Shown: in pieces, positions 44,401 through 53,062 of the stretch
How the letters are laid out: each line of letters begins with the position of its first letter
Position numbering within the stretch: position 1 is the first letter of the stretch
From: Larkinella soli
GTDB taxonomy: Bacteria > Bacteroidota > Bacteroidia > Cytophagales > Spirosomataceae
Reading direction: 5' to 3'
Assembly (NCBI RefSeq): GCF_003703975.1
Contig: NZ_QTJY01000001.1
Coordinates: forward strand, 868,001-932,000
Length of the DNA: 64,000 bases
Made by a program: the position numbers and the translations under genes
Notes under the pieces: model-generated
Told to the model about the DNA's origin: nothing
Seen by the model: only the letters and a program-made list of their open reading frames with translations
Databases searched by the model: none

Positions 44401-44439
44401 AATCGTACTTTTAGAATCTGTAGCTTTCGTTGTTTGCAT
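41407..44439 (-). CDS. DUF2723 (GT117) membrane glycosyltransferase-like protein
   Basis: A 1010-residue membrane protein of the DUF2723 family (CAZy GT117-type), related to lipid-linked sugar transferases of the protein O-mannosyltransferase fold. The first loop reads TVERTASFWDCGEFIACAYKLQ followed by VPHPPGAPFFLLVGRIFSL, the family hallmark (written in parts; Asp-Cys-Gly-Glu is the likely catalytic site at about residues 55-58). About 12 membrane helices follow, then a soluble C-terminal half with TPR-like helices (VMNRSLAVIPDKAVPYDQIS). The start at 44439 (MQTTKATDSK) is chosen. It probably glycosylates secreted proteins or lipids at the membrane; the acceptor is unknown. Confidence 0.9.
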   Translation of the reverse strand: MQTTKATDSKSTIENSSQPLSSFRRLNTYAGWLVFAVALVTYTLTVERTASFWDCGEFIACAYKLQVPHPPGAPFFLLVGRIFSLLAFGNVTQVAYWVNMMSVLSSAFTILFLFWTITMLGRKLIGKQFDALTQAETWTVIGASLVGSLVYTFSDTFWFSAVEAEVYGMSSFFTAIVVWAAFRWELIEDEAAANRWLLFIAYLIGLSIGVHLLNLVTLPALALVYYFKKGKKISFWGGAMAFGVGMVILWIINSGIIPGLPSAAFAVERFFVNNFGMPFTSGIIFFTVVFLGALVYGIIWSARKNRPMLNTALLALAFVLIGYASYIQVLVRSNFNPPINENNPSDVINFVSYLKREQYGSRSLIYGPLFYSRPVDQKKGAPQFEKRDGQYKIYDYTPEYVYDSDKQTLFPRIYSSQNNHPQLYSQMLGIPLDPQTGQPTRKVTLGDNLTFFFNYQLGHMYWRYLMWNFAGRAGDQEGSGYLLPWSSDAGIPDLMKNNKARDNFYMLPFLLGLFGIVIQYFRRPKDLLIVGLLFFFTGIALQIFLNSPPSEPRERDYIYVGSFYFFAIWVGLGVVALVDGLAAYLKNEKTRVALVAGLCLLVPLMMAAKSWNNHDRSHRYHSVDFAKNLLNSCAPNAILFVGGDNDTFPLWYAQEVEGFRTDVRVCNLSLLGTEWYIQQMKRPTYQSEALPISLDYAQFNKGKNDVIPFYEVPAVKNGINLKEYVGLVKQNNPAIQVPLTTGEMTNILPASTFFLPIDKAEVQKLGFVPQKFASAVRDTLVWNYGKQDIYKPDLIMLDIIATNNWKRPLYFSTTLAQSNYLNLKDHMQLEGYAFRLMPVQVPGASDGFVNTDAMYDVMMKKTFWRDMDNPDSYYDDTYRGSPVISARIAFLRLADQLIREGRNDRAKEVMNRSLAVIPDKAVPYDQISTNYIRLLLEVGDAKKAQEMADVIATRADQSLTYIKGSGGNSNDANFDLYNLQTIVNAFRETKNEAQAKKYDTIFQKHLNALG

Positions 44440-44720
44440 CGGGTTACAGCCTTTGCCGCATGATAATTTCCCCAAAAATAACAAATAAACCCCGCCCGGC
44501 TGAGAAGGTGGCCGTTAAAGTTTGTTAAACCCGAATTGTTAGGGAGTTGGGTATGGCCGGTTTCCGCTTCTTATCGCCCGGTTCCCGCCAGTTATACATT
44601 TCGTCTTGGCCGGGCCGGAGTATAGATTTAATTTCGAATTATCCGGTTGCCGTTCCAACGGTTTCGGGCGGTTTTGACTCTCTACCCGTACCGGAATATC
44701 TCATCACCCATCCTTACTCC

Positions 44721-45047
44721 ATGAAAAACCTTCTTAAACTCGGCGTAACCATCGACTGTGCGGCCGTTCTGCTCGGAGTTTATGACGCGCTCGCCGATGC
44801 TTTCGCCTGGCCCGGAGCCATTTCCAGCCATGGCACCCTTCTGGTCCTTCTCGTCTGTACCGGCCTGCTGCTGGCCGTAACGCTTTATCTTAAATCCAGC
44901 GACGGCCTGAGCTTCAACACCCTGACCGCCCGGCTTCCGGCTTTTCCCCTGCTCGGCTTCGGGCTGGCCATGCTCCTGATCGTAGCCCTGAAACCGGCTT
45001 TCCGTCATTCTTCCCTGAAAACAGTAAAGTCACGGATGAATCCGTGA
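44721..45047 (+). CDS. Small membrane protein of unknown function
   Basis: A 108-residue protein with three hydrophobic segments (VTIDCAAVLLGVYDALADAF, LLVLLVCTGLLLAVTLYL, LPLLGFGLAMLLIVALKP) and a basic C-terminal tail. The frame is open back to 44547, but the ATG at 44721 gives a sensible N-terminus (MKNLLKLG). The 281 bp between it and the GT117 gene contain no other recognised feature. Its stop codon lies inside a perfect hairpin. The family is not recognised. Confidence 0.65.
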   Translation: MKNLLKLGVTIDCAAVLLGVYDALADAFAWPGAISSHGTLLVLLVCTGLLLAVTLYLKSSDGLSFNTLTARLPAFPLLGFGLAMLLIVALKPAFRHSSLKTVKSRMNP

Positions 45048-45053
45048 CTTTAC
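45024..45053. terminator. Hairpin spanning the stop codon of the small membrane protein gene
   Basis: GTAAAGTCACGGAT (45024-45037) / ATCCGTGACTTTAC (45040-45053), a 14-bp stem around GA, which includes the TGA stop at 45045-45047. It lies 29 bp before the converging M3 peptidase stop and probably terminates both. Confidence 0.7.
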
Positions 45054-45081
45054 CTTTATCCATTCGATAAGACCGTCGGGC

Positions 45082-47226
45082 CTACATGGTCAGACCGCTT
45101 CGGCGGAGCATGGCCTGGGGTGACGGTTCGCGGCCACGGAACTTCTTGTACAGTTCCATCGGCTTTTCGGTTCCGCCTTTCTCCAGCACGTTTTTCCGGA
45201 ACTTATCGGCCACCTCGCGGTTCGACAGCCCTTTCTCCTTAAAGAACTCGAACGCATCGGCATCCAGCACTTCCGACCACTTGTAGCTATAGTACCCGGC
45301 CGAATAGCCGCCCGCGAAGATGTGGGAGAACGCGGTGCTGAAGGCCGTTCCCGGAACCCGAGGGAACAGGTTCACCAGTGAATCCACCTTACTCTCGACG
45401 TCGGTCACCTTCTCGCCGTTCGGCTGGTTGCCGTGCCAGTACATATCCACCAGACCGTACCGCAGCTGGGTCAGGTTCGAAATGCCGGCCATGAAATTCT
45501 GGCTGGCGCGGATCTTCTCGATCAGGTCGTTCGGGATCACCTCGCCGGTCTGGTAGTGCTTCGCGAACAGCTTCAGGGCTTCGGGGTCATAACACCAGTT
45601 TTCCATCACCTGCGAGGGCAATTCCACAAAATCGCGGTAAACGCTCGTTCCCGACAGGCTTTCGTATTTGCTGTTCGCCAGCATCCCGTGCAGGCCGTGC
45701 CCGAACTCATGGAAGAGGGTCGTCACCTCGTCGAAAGTCAGCAGCGACGGTTTGGTTTCGGTCGGGCGGGTGAAGTTGCAGACGTTGACCACGTGCGGAC
45801 GGACGTTTTCGCCGTTGACTACCCGCTGCCCCTGAATATCGTTCATCCAGGCTCCGCTGCGCTTACCGGTCCGCGGGAAATAGTCACCATAAAATACCGC
45901 CAGAAATTTACCGTCCTGATCGAATACGTCGAACGTTTTCACTTCCGGGTTGTAGGTCGGGATGTCTTTCCGCTCCTTGAAGGTGATGCCGTACAGCTTG
46001 TTGGCGACCGTAAAGACACCTTCCAGCACGTTTTCCAGCTTGAAATACGGTTTCAGGATTTCATTATCCAGGGCATATTTCTCCTTCTTCAGTTTTTCCG
46101 AGAAGTAGTTGTAATCCCAGCGCTCCAGTTTTTCGTCCTTAAAGCCGTTCTCCTTCGCATACCGGGTCAGCTCCAGCAGCTGCTTTTCGGCCACCGGTTT
46201 GGCATAGCCGACCAGTTCGCTCAGGAACTGCTTCACCTTCTCCGGCGACCCGGCCATACTTTCTTCCAGAATAAAGTCGGCGTGGGTCTTGTAACCCAGC
46301 AGTTTGGCGCGGTCGTAGCGAAGCTGCACCAGCTTGCTGATGATCTGCTGATTGTCGTTCTTATCGCTGTGAAATCCGCGCGAGTTGTAGGCCAGGAACA
46401 GCTGCTTTCTCAGGTCGCGGTTGTCGGCATACTGCATGAAGGGCACGTAGCTTGGGGCCTGAAGCGTGAACACCCAGCCTTCCTTGCCTTTCTGCTTGGC
46501 GGTGGCTTTGGCGGCCTCGCGGGCAAATTCCGGCAGGCCGGCCAGATCCTTTTCGTCCCTGATCTCCAGCACGTACTCGTTGGTTTCGTTCAGGACGTTT
46601 TCGCCGAATTGCAGCGACAGCTGCGAGAGTTCCTTGTTGATGGCCCGGAATTTCTCCTTGTCGGCCGCCGACAGGTTGGCGCCGTTGCGGGCAAAGCTCT
46701 TGTAGGTCTTTTCGAGCAGCATCCGGTCTTCGCCGTCGAGTTTCAGTTTGGCGCGCTGGTCGTAGACGGCTTTGACGCGGGCGAACAGCTTCTCGTTCAG
46801 GGTGATGTCGTTACCGTATTCGGTCAGCAGGGGCGATGCTTCCCGGACGATCTTCTGGAGGTCGGGGCTGGTTTCGGCGCTGTTGAGGTTGAACATCACC
46901 GACGATACCCGGCTGACCATCTCACCGGCCCGTTCCAGGGCCACGATGGTGTTCTCGAAAGTCGGTTTGGTGGTGCTGCCGGCGATGGCGTCGATTTCCT
47001 TCCGGCCCAGCACCATGGCTTCCTTCAGGGCGGGCAGATAGTGTTCGTTCTTGACCAGATCAAAAGGAACCGTCTCGTGCGGTGTTTTGAACGGTTGCAG
47101 CAGGGGATTTTCACTCATTTTCACTTTTTCGGGAGAGGGCTGTGCCAGGGCGGCCGGTGTCAGGGCGGCCAGCATCACAGCGGTTTTTGTCAATTGCCGA
47201 AGGGTAGACATGGATTTATGGCTCAT
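45082..47226 (-). CDS. M3 family metallopeptidase (oligopeptidase A / dipeptidyl carboxypeptidase type)
   Basis: A 714-residue zinc peptidase that cleaves short peptides. A signal peptide (RQLTKTAVMLAALTPAALAQ) indicates export to the periplasm, as in Dcp-type enzymes. The zinc motif is TLFHEFGHGLHGML (HExxH at about residue 500), with the third ligand region LSGTSVYRDFVELPSQVMENW about 25 residues later. ATG 47226 is used; ATG 47211 (MSTLRQLTK) is an equally good start. A TATTTTTG promoter-like box lies 19-26 bases upstream. Its products could feed the amino acid pool together with the M1 peptidase, but they are not linked. Confidence 0.94.
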   Translation of the reverse strand: MSHKSMSTLRQLTKTAVMLAALTPAALAQPSPEKVKMSENPLLQPFKTPHETVPFDLVKNEHYLPALKEAMVLGRKEIDAIAGSTTKPTFENTIVALERAGEMVSRVSSVMFNLNSAETSPDLQKIVREASPLLTEYGNDITLNEKLFARVKAVYDQRAKLKLDGEDRMLLEKTYKSFARNGANLSAADKEKFRAINKELSQLSLQFGENVLNETNEYVLEIRDEKDLAGLPEFAREAAKATAKQKGKEGWVFTLQAPSYVPFMQYADNRDLRKQLFLAYNSRGFHSDKNDNQQIISKLVQLRYDRAKLLGYKTHADFILEESMAGSPEKVKQFLSELVGYAKPVAEKQLLELTRYAKENGFKDEKLERWDYNYFSEKLKKEKYALDNEILKPYFKLENVLEGVFTVANKLYGITFKERKDIPTYNPEVKTFDVFDQDGKFLAVFYGDYFPRTGKRSGAWMNDIQGQRVVNGENVRPHVVNVCNFTRPTETKPSLLTFDEVTTLFHEFGHGLHGMLANSKYESLSGTSVYRDFVELPSQVMENWCYDPEALKLFAKHYQTGEVIPNDLIEKIRASQNFMAGISNLTQLRYGLVDMYWHGNQPNGEKVTDVESKVDSLVNLFPRVPGTAFSTAFSHIFAGGYSAGYYSYKWSEVLDADAFEFFKEKGLSNREVADKFRKNVLEKGGTEKPMELYKKFRGREPSPQAMLRRSGLTM

Positions 47227-47244
47227 AGGGTATAACGCATTTTA

Positions 47245-47252
47245 CAAAAATA
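47245..47252 (-). promoter_or_regulatory. Candidate -7 promoter element for the M3 peptidase gene
   Basis: Minus-strand TATTTTTG (CAAAAATA on the plus strand), matching TAnnTTTG, 18 bases upstream of ATG 47226. A TTGT at 47269-47272 is a possible -33 box at a short spacing of 16. Confidence 0.4.
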
Positions 47253-47322
47253 CGGAAAGATCAGGAAAACAATCTGGTATCAACGGCGGATCTGCCGGAA
47301 AAACGGGAGAGACGCCAGGGCC

Positions 47323-48069
47323 TCACAGGTCGGTCCGGACGTAAACCTCGTTTTCACCGGTGACAGTTCGCCGGAAAGGATAGGAAGAAACCGCTTTTAG
47401 AAAGCTGGCGGAGCTGCCGGCTTTCATCCATTCGTGCAGTTCGATGATGAGGGCCCGGGCCTGCGGCAGCCAGCCGTCGGTATTCTGCCGGAACAGTTCG
47501 GACTCACTGCCCTCGATGTCCAGTTTCACCACGTCGAAGCGGGGCCAGCCGGTTTGCTCCAGCAGGCTGTCGACGGATTCGGCCGGAACGGCCCCCGGCT
47601 CCTCAGAGTCGGTTTCCTCCACCACGAAGCCCCACTCCCCCGCCCCGATGTTCCGAACGGCCAGATGGGCCTTCCGGGGCCAGAGACCGGCCAGAACCGC
47701 CCGGATCTGGGGATAACCGGCGATGTTTTTCTGGAGGATGCGGAAGTTTTCCGGCTCCGGCTCGACGGTCAGAATCCGGGTCCGGGGAAACCGGTTGGCG
47801 AAATACACAGCCGCCAGACCGATGTTTCCACCCCCGTCCAGAAAGGTTTCCGGCGCAAAATCAAGCCGAACACCCTCATATTCACCGTACAGAAAAATCT
47901 GGTTGAAGACCTCATGGTCGGAGGTACCCAGCCGCAGATGGATCGGATGCGGGACCTGCGGGATTCGGAACGACACTTCCCGCTTCCGCTTCGATTTAAG
48001 AAGAAAATAGAGATAGCCCCCTTTCAGGACACCGAAACGGCGGAGGTAGATGGGAAGTTTACTGCTCAT
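47323..48069 (-). CDS. FkbM family methyltransferase
   Basis: A 248-residue SAM-dependent methyltransferase. Motif I is FLDGGGNIGLAAVYFANRFP (about residues 75-94), followed by ILTVEPEPENFRILQKNI with the acidic SAM-ribose residue, and the FkbM end KLDIEGSESELFRQ. FkbM enzymes O-methylate sugars, lipids or antibiotics. The N-terminal 60 residues are basic (LLKSKRKREVSFRIP). It follows the PD40 lipoprotein gene by 5 bp on the same strand, so the two are co-transcribed. Substrate unknown. Confidence 0.9.
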   Translation of the reverse strand: MSSKLPIYLRRFGVLKGGYLYFLLKSKRKREVSFRIPQVPHPIHLRLGTSDHEVFNQIFLYGEYEGVRLDFAPETFLDGGGNIGLAAVYFANRFPRTRILTVEPEPENFRILQKNIAGYPQIRAVLAGLWPRKAHLAVRNIGAGEWGFVVEETDSEEPGAVPAESVDSLLEQTGWPRFDVVKLDIEGSESELFRQNTDGWLPQARALIIELHEWMKAGSSASFLKAVSSYPFRRTVTGENEVYVRTDL

Positions 48070-48074
48070 CGGGT

Positions 48075-49139
48075 TTATTTCGGAACACCCACCAGATACA
48101 GGTCGAAACCGCCTTTCCCACCAGGGCGGTTCGAGGAAAACAGCAGCAGACGCTGTTTGTAGTTCGGCGGCTCGCGGAGGATGGGGCGGTATTCGTCATA
48201 CGGGGTATTGACGGACGGACCAAAATTAACCGGTTCCGACCATTTTCCGTCCGCAAACCGCGAATAATAAAGATCATAACCTCCCAGCCCGCCGGGGCGG
48301 TTCGAGGTAAAAACCATGAGATCGCCCAGAATATAGGGGCATTTATCGTTCGAAGCCGACGACAATTCCGTCACCCGTTCAACGGACGCGGTTTTCAGGG
48401 CCGGCAGACGGTGGTGCAGTTCCGTGACCGGAATGCCCGGCAGGGTGGCTCTATAGATGTCGAACGAACCCTGGCGGTTCGAGGTGAAATAAATCGCATC
48501 GTATTCCCGGCTGAAGGTCGGATAGGCATCGTCGGCTTCGGAATTCAGGAATGGGAGTGGCACCACCTTGGAAAACAGCTTGTTGCCCGCCCGGTTGCCG
48601 CCGGCCGTCGGGGCTACCGGCGTTTCCTGAAAGTTGTGGGTGAAATAGATATCCATATTGCCGGTCCGGTCGCCGGCAAACATCATCAGGTATTCGCCGT
48701 AGTGTTTTCCCCAGCCGTCGACGATCAGTTCATGGTCGTACGACCGGAGGTAAGGCCCCAGTTCATTGCCTTCGGAGTTCACCAGGTTGGGCAGCCAGTG
48801 GACCGGAGCCTGCTCCCCGAGGATATCCAGCCCGCCGTAAGGCCGATTGTCGAGGGTAAACCTGCCGGTTTTCCGGTCGAAGCTGTAGTTGAAATTTTCA
48901 GAAACCAGGTTGAAATCGGACCGGTTGCCGCGTTTGGAGGAAAAGATCAGCGGAACCACTTCCCCATAAAAAGGGATATCGGAATTATAATCATCGTCGG
49001 CCGAGTTGATTTCGCCCAGATTGACCGGCCGGTCCGGAAACGAACCCTGATTGTATTTGTACCCGGACAGGCCCCACCGTTCGCAGGAGGTCAGGCCGAG
49101 CAGCACCATCAGATAACCGAAAAGGAAAAGGGGTTTCAT
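48075..49139 (-). CDS. PD40 (WD40-like beta-propeller) lipoprotein
   Basis: A 354-residue lipoprotein with lipobox LTSC (MKPLFLFGYLMVLLGLTSCE, Cys about residue 19) and PD40-type propeller motifs: PTFSREYDAIYFTSNRQGSF, LMVFTSNRPGGLGGYDLYYS and LLLFSSNRPGGKGGFDLYLV. Such TolB-like propellers in this phylum are usually on the periplasmic side of the outer membrane and bind proteins or glycan. It forms an operon with the FkbM methyltransferase. Its exact partner is unknown. Confidence 0.88.
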   Translation of the reverse strand: MKPLFLFGYLMVLLGLTSCERWGLSGYKYNQGSFPDRPVNLGEINSADDDYNSDIPFYGEVVPLIFSSKRGNRSDFNLVSENFNYSFDRKTGRFTLDNRPYGGLDILGEQAPVHWLPNLVNSEGNELGPYLRSYDHELIVDGWGKHYGEYLMMFAGDRTGNMDIYFTHNFQETPVAPTAGGNRAGNKLFSKVVPLPFLNSEADDAYPTFSREYDAIYFTSNRQGSFDIYRATLPGIPVTELHHRLPALKTASVERVTELSSASNDKCPYILGDLMVFTSNRPGGLGGYDLYYSRFADGKWSEPVNFGPSVNTPYDEYRPILREPPNYKQRLLLFSSNRPGGKGGFDLYLVGVPK

Positions 49140-49291
49140 AAGCCGGACAAAAACGGTTTTCGTCGGTTGTAAGATACCAAATCCCGGTTTCCGGTTGGAA
49201 AGGATTCATGAAAATATAAAATGCTTTCCATCCGGGTTTCGGCCGGAACCGATCCGATGTTCTATCTTGCGGCCTTAATGTTTACTTCGTC

Positions 49292-51025
49292 ATGACGACT
49301 GATTACTCACCTCCGCTGACCCGTGCCCAGGAATCCCGGCTTGCCATCGAACGGCTTTACATCACGATGCGCCACCTGTTCAACCGGGGCTTTTATAAAC
49401 CCTCGGGCGTTTCGGGCGAGGAAATGCGTCGCGCTCTGCTGACGCTCAGCCCCGAAATCTACGGGCTGGTCAACGACCCGCAGCGCGTGGAACTCGACGG
49501 GCTGGTGTATGTCATGGACCGGCTCCCGAAGGGTATCGAAGCCTGCCGCATCATCACGCTGGCGTCGCGGGAAGGCTACGAAAACGCCCATTTCCAAGTT
49601 TTGATCCCGGCCAAACGGCGACGCAACTGTTACCGGATCGACGAGGAACAGATGGTGATCGAGGTCACCAACGGCCGCAGTGAAATCTACGACATCCTGA
49701 CGCACCTGACCTTCATGTTCATGGAGGCCGACAAAATCCGGCGAAACGCCTTTGAGGAACGGGGCAGCAAGGTACGCGAGTGGCAAAAACTGGAAGCCAT
49801 CGTGCAGGCCGGCGGAACGGTGAAGGATGAAGACCGCGAACTGGCGCTGACCTACCTGAGTTCGATTCTGGGCCGGACGTTCGAAGAAACCCAGCGGGCC
49901 TATCTGCGCTTCGAGGAAACCGCCGGCACCAACAACGGCCTGTTCGGCATCGTCTACAGCCTGGGCCGGACCTCCCTGCTGGAGATGCGGGAGAAAGTCG
50001 ACCGGGAGATCAATTTTACGCCCATGCTCCGGGAGCGCATCGGCCAGCACCTCTACGGCGGACGATGGGCCACCCGCATCAAAGAGTTCATCCGGAATAA
50101 CGGCCTGAGCGACCGACCGGTCCATATCATCAGCGCTAACCCGCACAGCGTCGTCAACAGCCTCTACGCCCCGGCCGCCCTGGCCGGAACCGTCAATTTC
50201 ACCGACCTCAGCGATCTGGTCCTGCAACTGAGCCAACCCACCCAGCGGGCGGTGAACCAGCAGGTGATGCGGTATGCGGCCGAACACGGCCTGCACATTC
50301 TGGAAGACCATGCCGGTACCAGCCTCCTTGTTCAGCTGATCGACACCGAAAAACTGGACGTTTCGCAGCTTCCGCCCGAGGTGGCGCATGACCCGAAGCT
50401 AATCAGAAAGGAAAAACCGCTGCTTCTGGTGATGGATTACGCCTTTGGCGAGCAGGCGTTCGAAACGATGGACGAGCTGCTCAAACCGCTCGAATACCTC
50501 GACGAAACCGGGGAGCCGAAAACCTGTCCGCTGAATGTGGCCTCGATCTCGATCATGGGCAAAGCCGGCATCCTGACCGGCGACAAGGGCGATCTCATGA
50601 TCCCGACCTCCCACATTTTTGAAGGGACCGCCGACAACTATCCGCTGGACAACGACTTCACGGTCGCCGATTTCGAAGGTTTCGGGCTGGACGTCTACGA
50701 AGGCGCCATGATCTCGGTGCTGGGCACTTCGCTTCAGAACAAGGAAATACTGAGTTATTTCAAAAACTCGTCCTGGAAAGCCGTGGGGCTGGAGATGGAA
50801 GGCGCTCATTATCAGAAGGCGATTCAGGCGCAGGCCCGAATCCGGGGCAGCGTCTCCCCCGCCGTCAAAGTCCGGTATGCCTATTATGCCTCGGACAACC
50901 CGCTGATTACCGGCGCCACCCTGGCCTCCGGCAGCCTCGGCACCGTCGGCGTCAAACCGACCTACCTCATCACCGTGAAGTGTCTGGAGAAGATTTTTAC
51001 GCAGAAAGGAGAGGAAATCAAATAG
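49292..51025 (+). CDS. DUF6909 family protein with phosphorylase-like C-terminus
   Basis: A 577-residue soluble protein of a Bacteroidota-restricted family (I recall it as DUF6909); function unknown. The N-terminal half is helical (RLAIERLYITMRHLFNRGFY, VSGEEMRRALLTLSPEIYGL). The C-terminal half (about residues 370-575) shows features recalling nucleoside phosphorylases: ISIMGKAGILTGDKGDLMIP, GTSLQNKEILSYF, and GLEMEGAHYQKAI, which resembles the MExxA signature of purine nucleoside phosphorylases and MTA nucleosidases. It is monocistronic and shares a stop-codon-overlapping terminator with fumC. Confidence 0.8.
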   Translation: MTTDYSPPLTRAQESRLAIERLYITMRHLFNRGFYKPSGVSGEEMRRALLTLSPEIYGLVNDPQRVELDGLVYVMDRLPKGIEACRIITLASREGYENAHFQVLIPAKRRRNCYRIDEEQMVIEVTNGRSEIYDILTHLTFMFMEADKIRRNAFEERGSKVREWQKLEAIVQAGGTVKDEDRELALTYLSSILGRTFEETQRAYLRFEETAGTNNGLFGIVYSLGRTSLLEMREKVDREINFTPMLRERIGQHLYGGRWATRIKEFIRNNGLSDRPVHIISANPHSVVNSLYAPAALAGTVNFTDLSDLVLQLSQPTQRAVNQQVMRYAAEHGLHILEDHAGTSLLVQLIDTEKLDVSQLPPEVAHDPKLIRKEKPLLLVMDYAFGEQAFETMDELLKPLEYLDETGEPKTCPLNVASISIMGKAGILTGDKGDLMIPTSHIFEGTADNYPLDNDFTVADFEGFGLDVYEGAMISVLGTSLQNKEILSYFKNSSWKAVGLEMEGAHYQKAIQAQARIRGSVSPAVKVRYAYYASDNPLITGATLASGSLGTVGVKPTYLITVKCLEKIFTQKGEEIK

Positions 51026-51065
51026 GTGGAGTTGAGCCGTTCCGGCTCAACTCCACCTATTTGAT
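51017..51065. terminator. 22-bp perfect hairpin overlapping two convergent stop codons
   Basis: ATCAAATAGGTGGAGTTGAG (start of the left arm, 51017-51038) and its complement (51044-51065) form a perfect 22-bp stem with loop GTTCC. The DUF6909 TAG stop (51023-51025) is inside the left arm, and the fumC stop abuts the right arm. Confidence 0.85.
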
Positions 51066-52468
51066 CACACCTTGATCTCTCCGACCATATCCTCCGGCCG
51101 GACCCACTCGTTGAACTGCTCCTCGGTCAGATAGCCCAGGCCGATGGCGGTCTCCTTCAGGGTTTTGCCTTCGCGGTGGGCGGTCTGGGCGATTTCGGCG
51201 GCCTTGTAATACCCGATTCTGGTGTTTAAGGCCGTCACCAGCATCAGCGAGCTGTCGACGTGCTTTTTGATGTTTTCCTCGATCGGACGGATGCCGACGG
51301 CGCATTTCTCGTTGAACGAAACACAGACGTCGCCGATCAGCCGGGCCGAGTGCAGGAAGTTATAGATCATCATCGGCTTGAACACGTTGAGTTCGAAGTG
51401 ACCCGTTGCTCCCCCGACGTTGATCGCCACGTCGTTCCCGAGCACCTGCGCGGCCACCATCGTGATGGCCTCACTCTGCGTCGGGTTGACTTTTCCGGGC
51501 ATGATGGAAGAACCCGGTTCATTGTCGGGAATGAAGATTTCCCCAATCCCGGCGCGCGGCCCCGACGACAGCATCCGGATGTCATTCCCGATCTTCATCA
51601 GGCTGACCGCCACGGTTTTCAGGGCGCCGTGGGCTTCCACGATGGCGTCGTGGGCGGCCAGGGCCTCGAACTTGTTCTCCGCCGTCACGAACGGCAGGCC
51701 GGTCAGACCGGCGATGTGTTTCGCCACGTTTTCGGGGTAGTTCGGCGGGGTGTTGATGCCGGTTCCGACGGCGGTGCCGCCAAGGGCCAGCTCGCTCAGG
51801 TGGGCCAGTGTGTTGCGGACGGCCCGCAGCCCGTGATCCAGTTGGGACGCATAGCCCGAAAACTCCTGACCGAGCGTCAGCGGGGTGGCGTCCATGAAGT
51901 GGGTCCGGCCGATTTTCACCACATTTCTGAATTCCTGCGCCTTGGCGTGCAGGGTGTCGCGGAGCATTTCAATACCCGGGATGGTCACCTCCACCAGAAT
52001 CTTGTAGGCCGCGATGTGCATGGCCGTCGGGAAGGTGTCGTTCGACGACTGCGACTTGTTGACGTCGTCGTTCGGGTGCAGGAATTTCTTTTCGTCGGTC
52101 AGCCGGCCGCCCTTGAGCACGTGCCCCCGGTAGGCGACCACTTCGTTGACGTTCATGTTCGACTGGGTGCCGGAACCGGTCTGCCAGACCACCAGCGGAA
52201 ACTGGTCGTCGAGTTTGCCTTCCAGAATTTCGTCGCAGACCTGACCGATCAGGTCGCATTTGTCCTGGGGCAGCACCCCGGCGTCGAGGTTGGTCAGGGC
52301 GGCCGCTTTTTTCAGGTAGGCAAACGCCCGGATGATCTCGCGGGGCATTTTATTGATGTCCTGAGCAATCCTGAAATTTTCGATGGAGCGCTGGGTCTGG
52401 GCGCCCCAGTACACATCGGCCGGTACCTGCACCTGGCCCATGGTGTCTTTCTCAATGCGGTATTCCAT
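51065..52468 (-). CDS. fumC: Fumarate hydratase class II
   Basis: Iron-independent fumarase interconverting fumarate and malate in the TCA cycle. The 467-residue protein has [33 protein letters not shown], the [13 protein letters not shown]-type region [16 protein letters not shown], and the superfamily signature [16 protein letters not shown] (about residues 318-333). The class II C-terminal end RPEDMVG is present. Length is normal. It is transcribed away from the RES-Xre remnant. Confidence 0.97.
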   Translation of the reverse strand: MEYRIEKDTMGQVQVPADVYWGAQTQRSIENFRIAQDINKMPREIIRAFAYLKKAAALTNLDAGVLPQDKCDLIGQVCDEILEGKLDDQFPLVVWQTGSGTQSNMNVNEVVAYRGHVLKGGRLTDEKKFLHPNDDVNKSQSSNDTFPTAMHIAAYKILVEVTIPGIEMLRDTLHAKAQEFRNVVKIGRTHFMDATPLTLGQEFSGYASQLDHGLRAVRNTLAHLSELALGGTAVGTGINTPPNYPENVAKHIAGLTGLPFVTAENKFEALAAHDAIVEAHGALKTVAVSLMKIGNDIRMLSSGPRAGIGEIFIPDNEPGSSIMPGKVNPTQSEAITMVAAQVLGNDVAINVGGATGHFELNVFKPMMIYNFLHSARLIGDVCVSFNEKCAVGIRPIEENIKKHVDSSLMLVTALNTRIGYYKAAEIAQTAHREGKTLKETAIGLGYLTEEQFNEWVRPEDMVGEIKV

Positions 52469-52583
52469 TCAAATAAACACGTTTGACTTGACGATTGTGA
52501 CCGGCCGGGTCCGCCCGGTTCCGGCCGCAAAGGTAAACCAGACCGGGAAGAGATTGCAAGGAATTTGAAGGTTTGTATAATTG

Positions 52584-52597
52584 TTGTCAATTGACAA
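52584..52597. promoter_or_regulatory. Perfect palindrome, candidate operator of the RES-Xre locus
   Basis: TTGTCAATTGACAA, a perfect 14-bp palindrome 22 bases before the antitoxin ATG. Xre antitoxins repress their own promoters by binding palindromes, so this is a good operator candidate. Confidence 0.6.
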
Positions 52598-52618
52598 GAA
52601 GATTACTCGTTTTTGACC

Positions 52619-53059
52619 ATGAATGTTGCCGTCCACCAGATCGTTTCTGCCCTCGGAGGGGAAGCCCTGATCAGCCGTTCCGTGAAGCATGAGTTTGATT
52701 AACTGGAAGTTGTACGTTCCGGACTTCCCATGGACTCAGTAGCCTTTCTTCAGAAGAACCTGGGATTTACCAATAAAACGATGAGTCACATTCTGGCCAT
52801 TTCGGAAAGCACCTACCAGCGAAGAATCAGAAACCACGCCCGGCTGAGTCAGGATGAAACCGAGAAGGCCATTTCCTTATCCGAAGTTTTTGCGAAGGGC
52901 ATGGAAGTCTTCGAAAACAGGGAGGATTTTGAGGACTGGCTGAACGCGGAGGTGTCGGCGCTCCAGAACCGGAAACCGGTGGCTTTTCTGGATACGATGG
53001 TCGGGCGCAAACAGGTCCTGAACGTCCTGAACGCCCTTCTGCATGGTATTTATCTGTAA
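52619..53059 (+). pseudogene. Xre/MbcA/ParS-type antitoxin, N-terminus broken by an in-frame stop
   Basis: The antitoxin of a RES-Xre system. From ATG 52619 the frame reads MNVAVHQIVSALGGEALIS through HEFD, then TAA (52700-52702), then LEVVRSGLPMDSVAFLQKN and on without further breaks. Family members normally read through this position (FDL-leucine-VRxGLP), and TTA to TAA is one base. The part after the stop (ATG 52730, 109 residues) still has the Xre helix-turn-helix (MSHILAISESTYQRRI) and the MbcA/ParS toxin-binding domain (WLNAEVSALQNRKPVAFLDT). A shortened product from 52730 may still be made. The toxin gene next to it is also broken. Confidence 0.8.
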
Positions 53060-53062
53060 TCG

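Noticed and set aside
45433-47235. 600-codon open frame antisense to the M3 peptidase
   Set aside because: Shadow of a strong coding frame; the real strand has HEFGH and a signal peptide.
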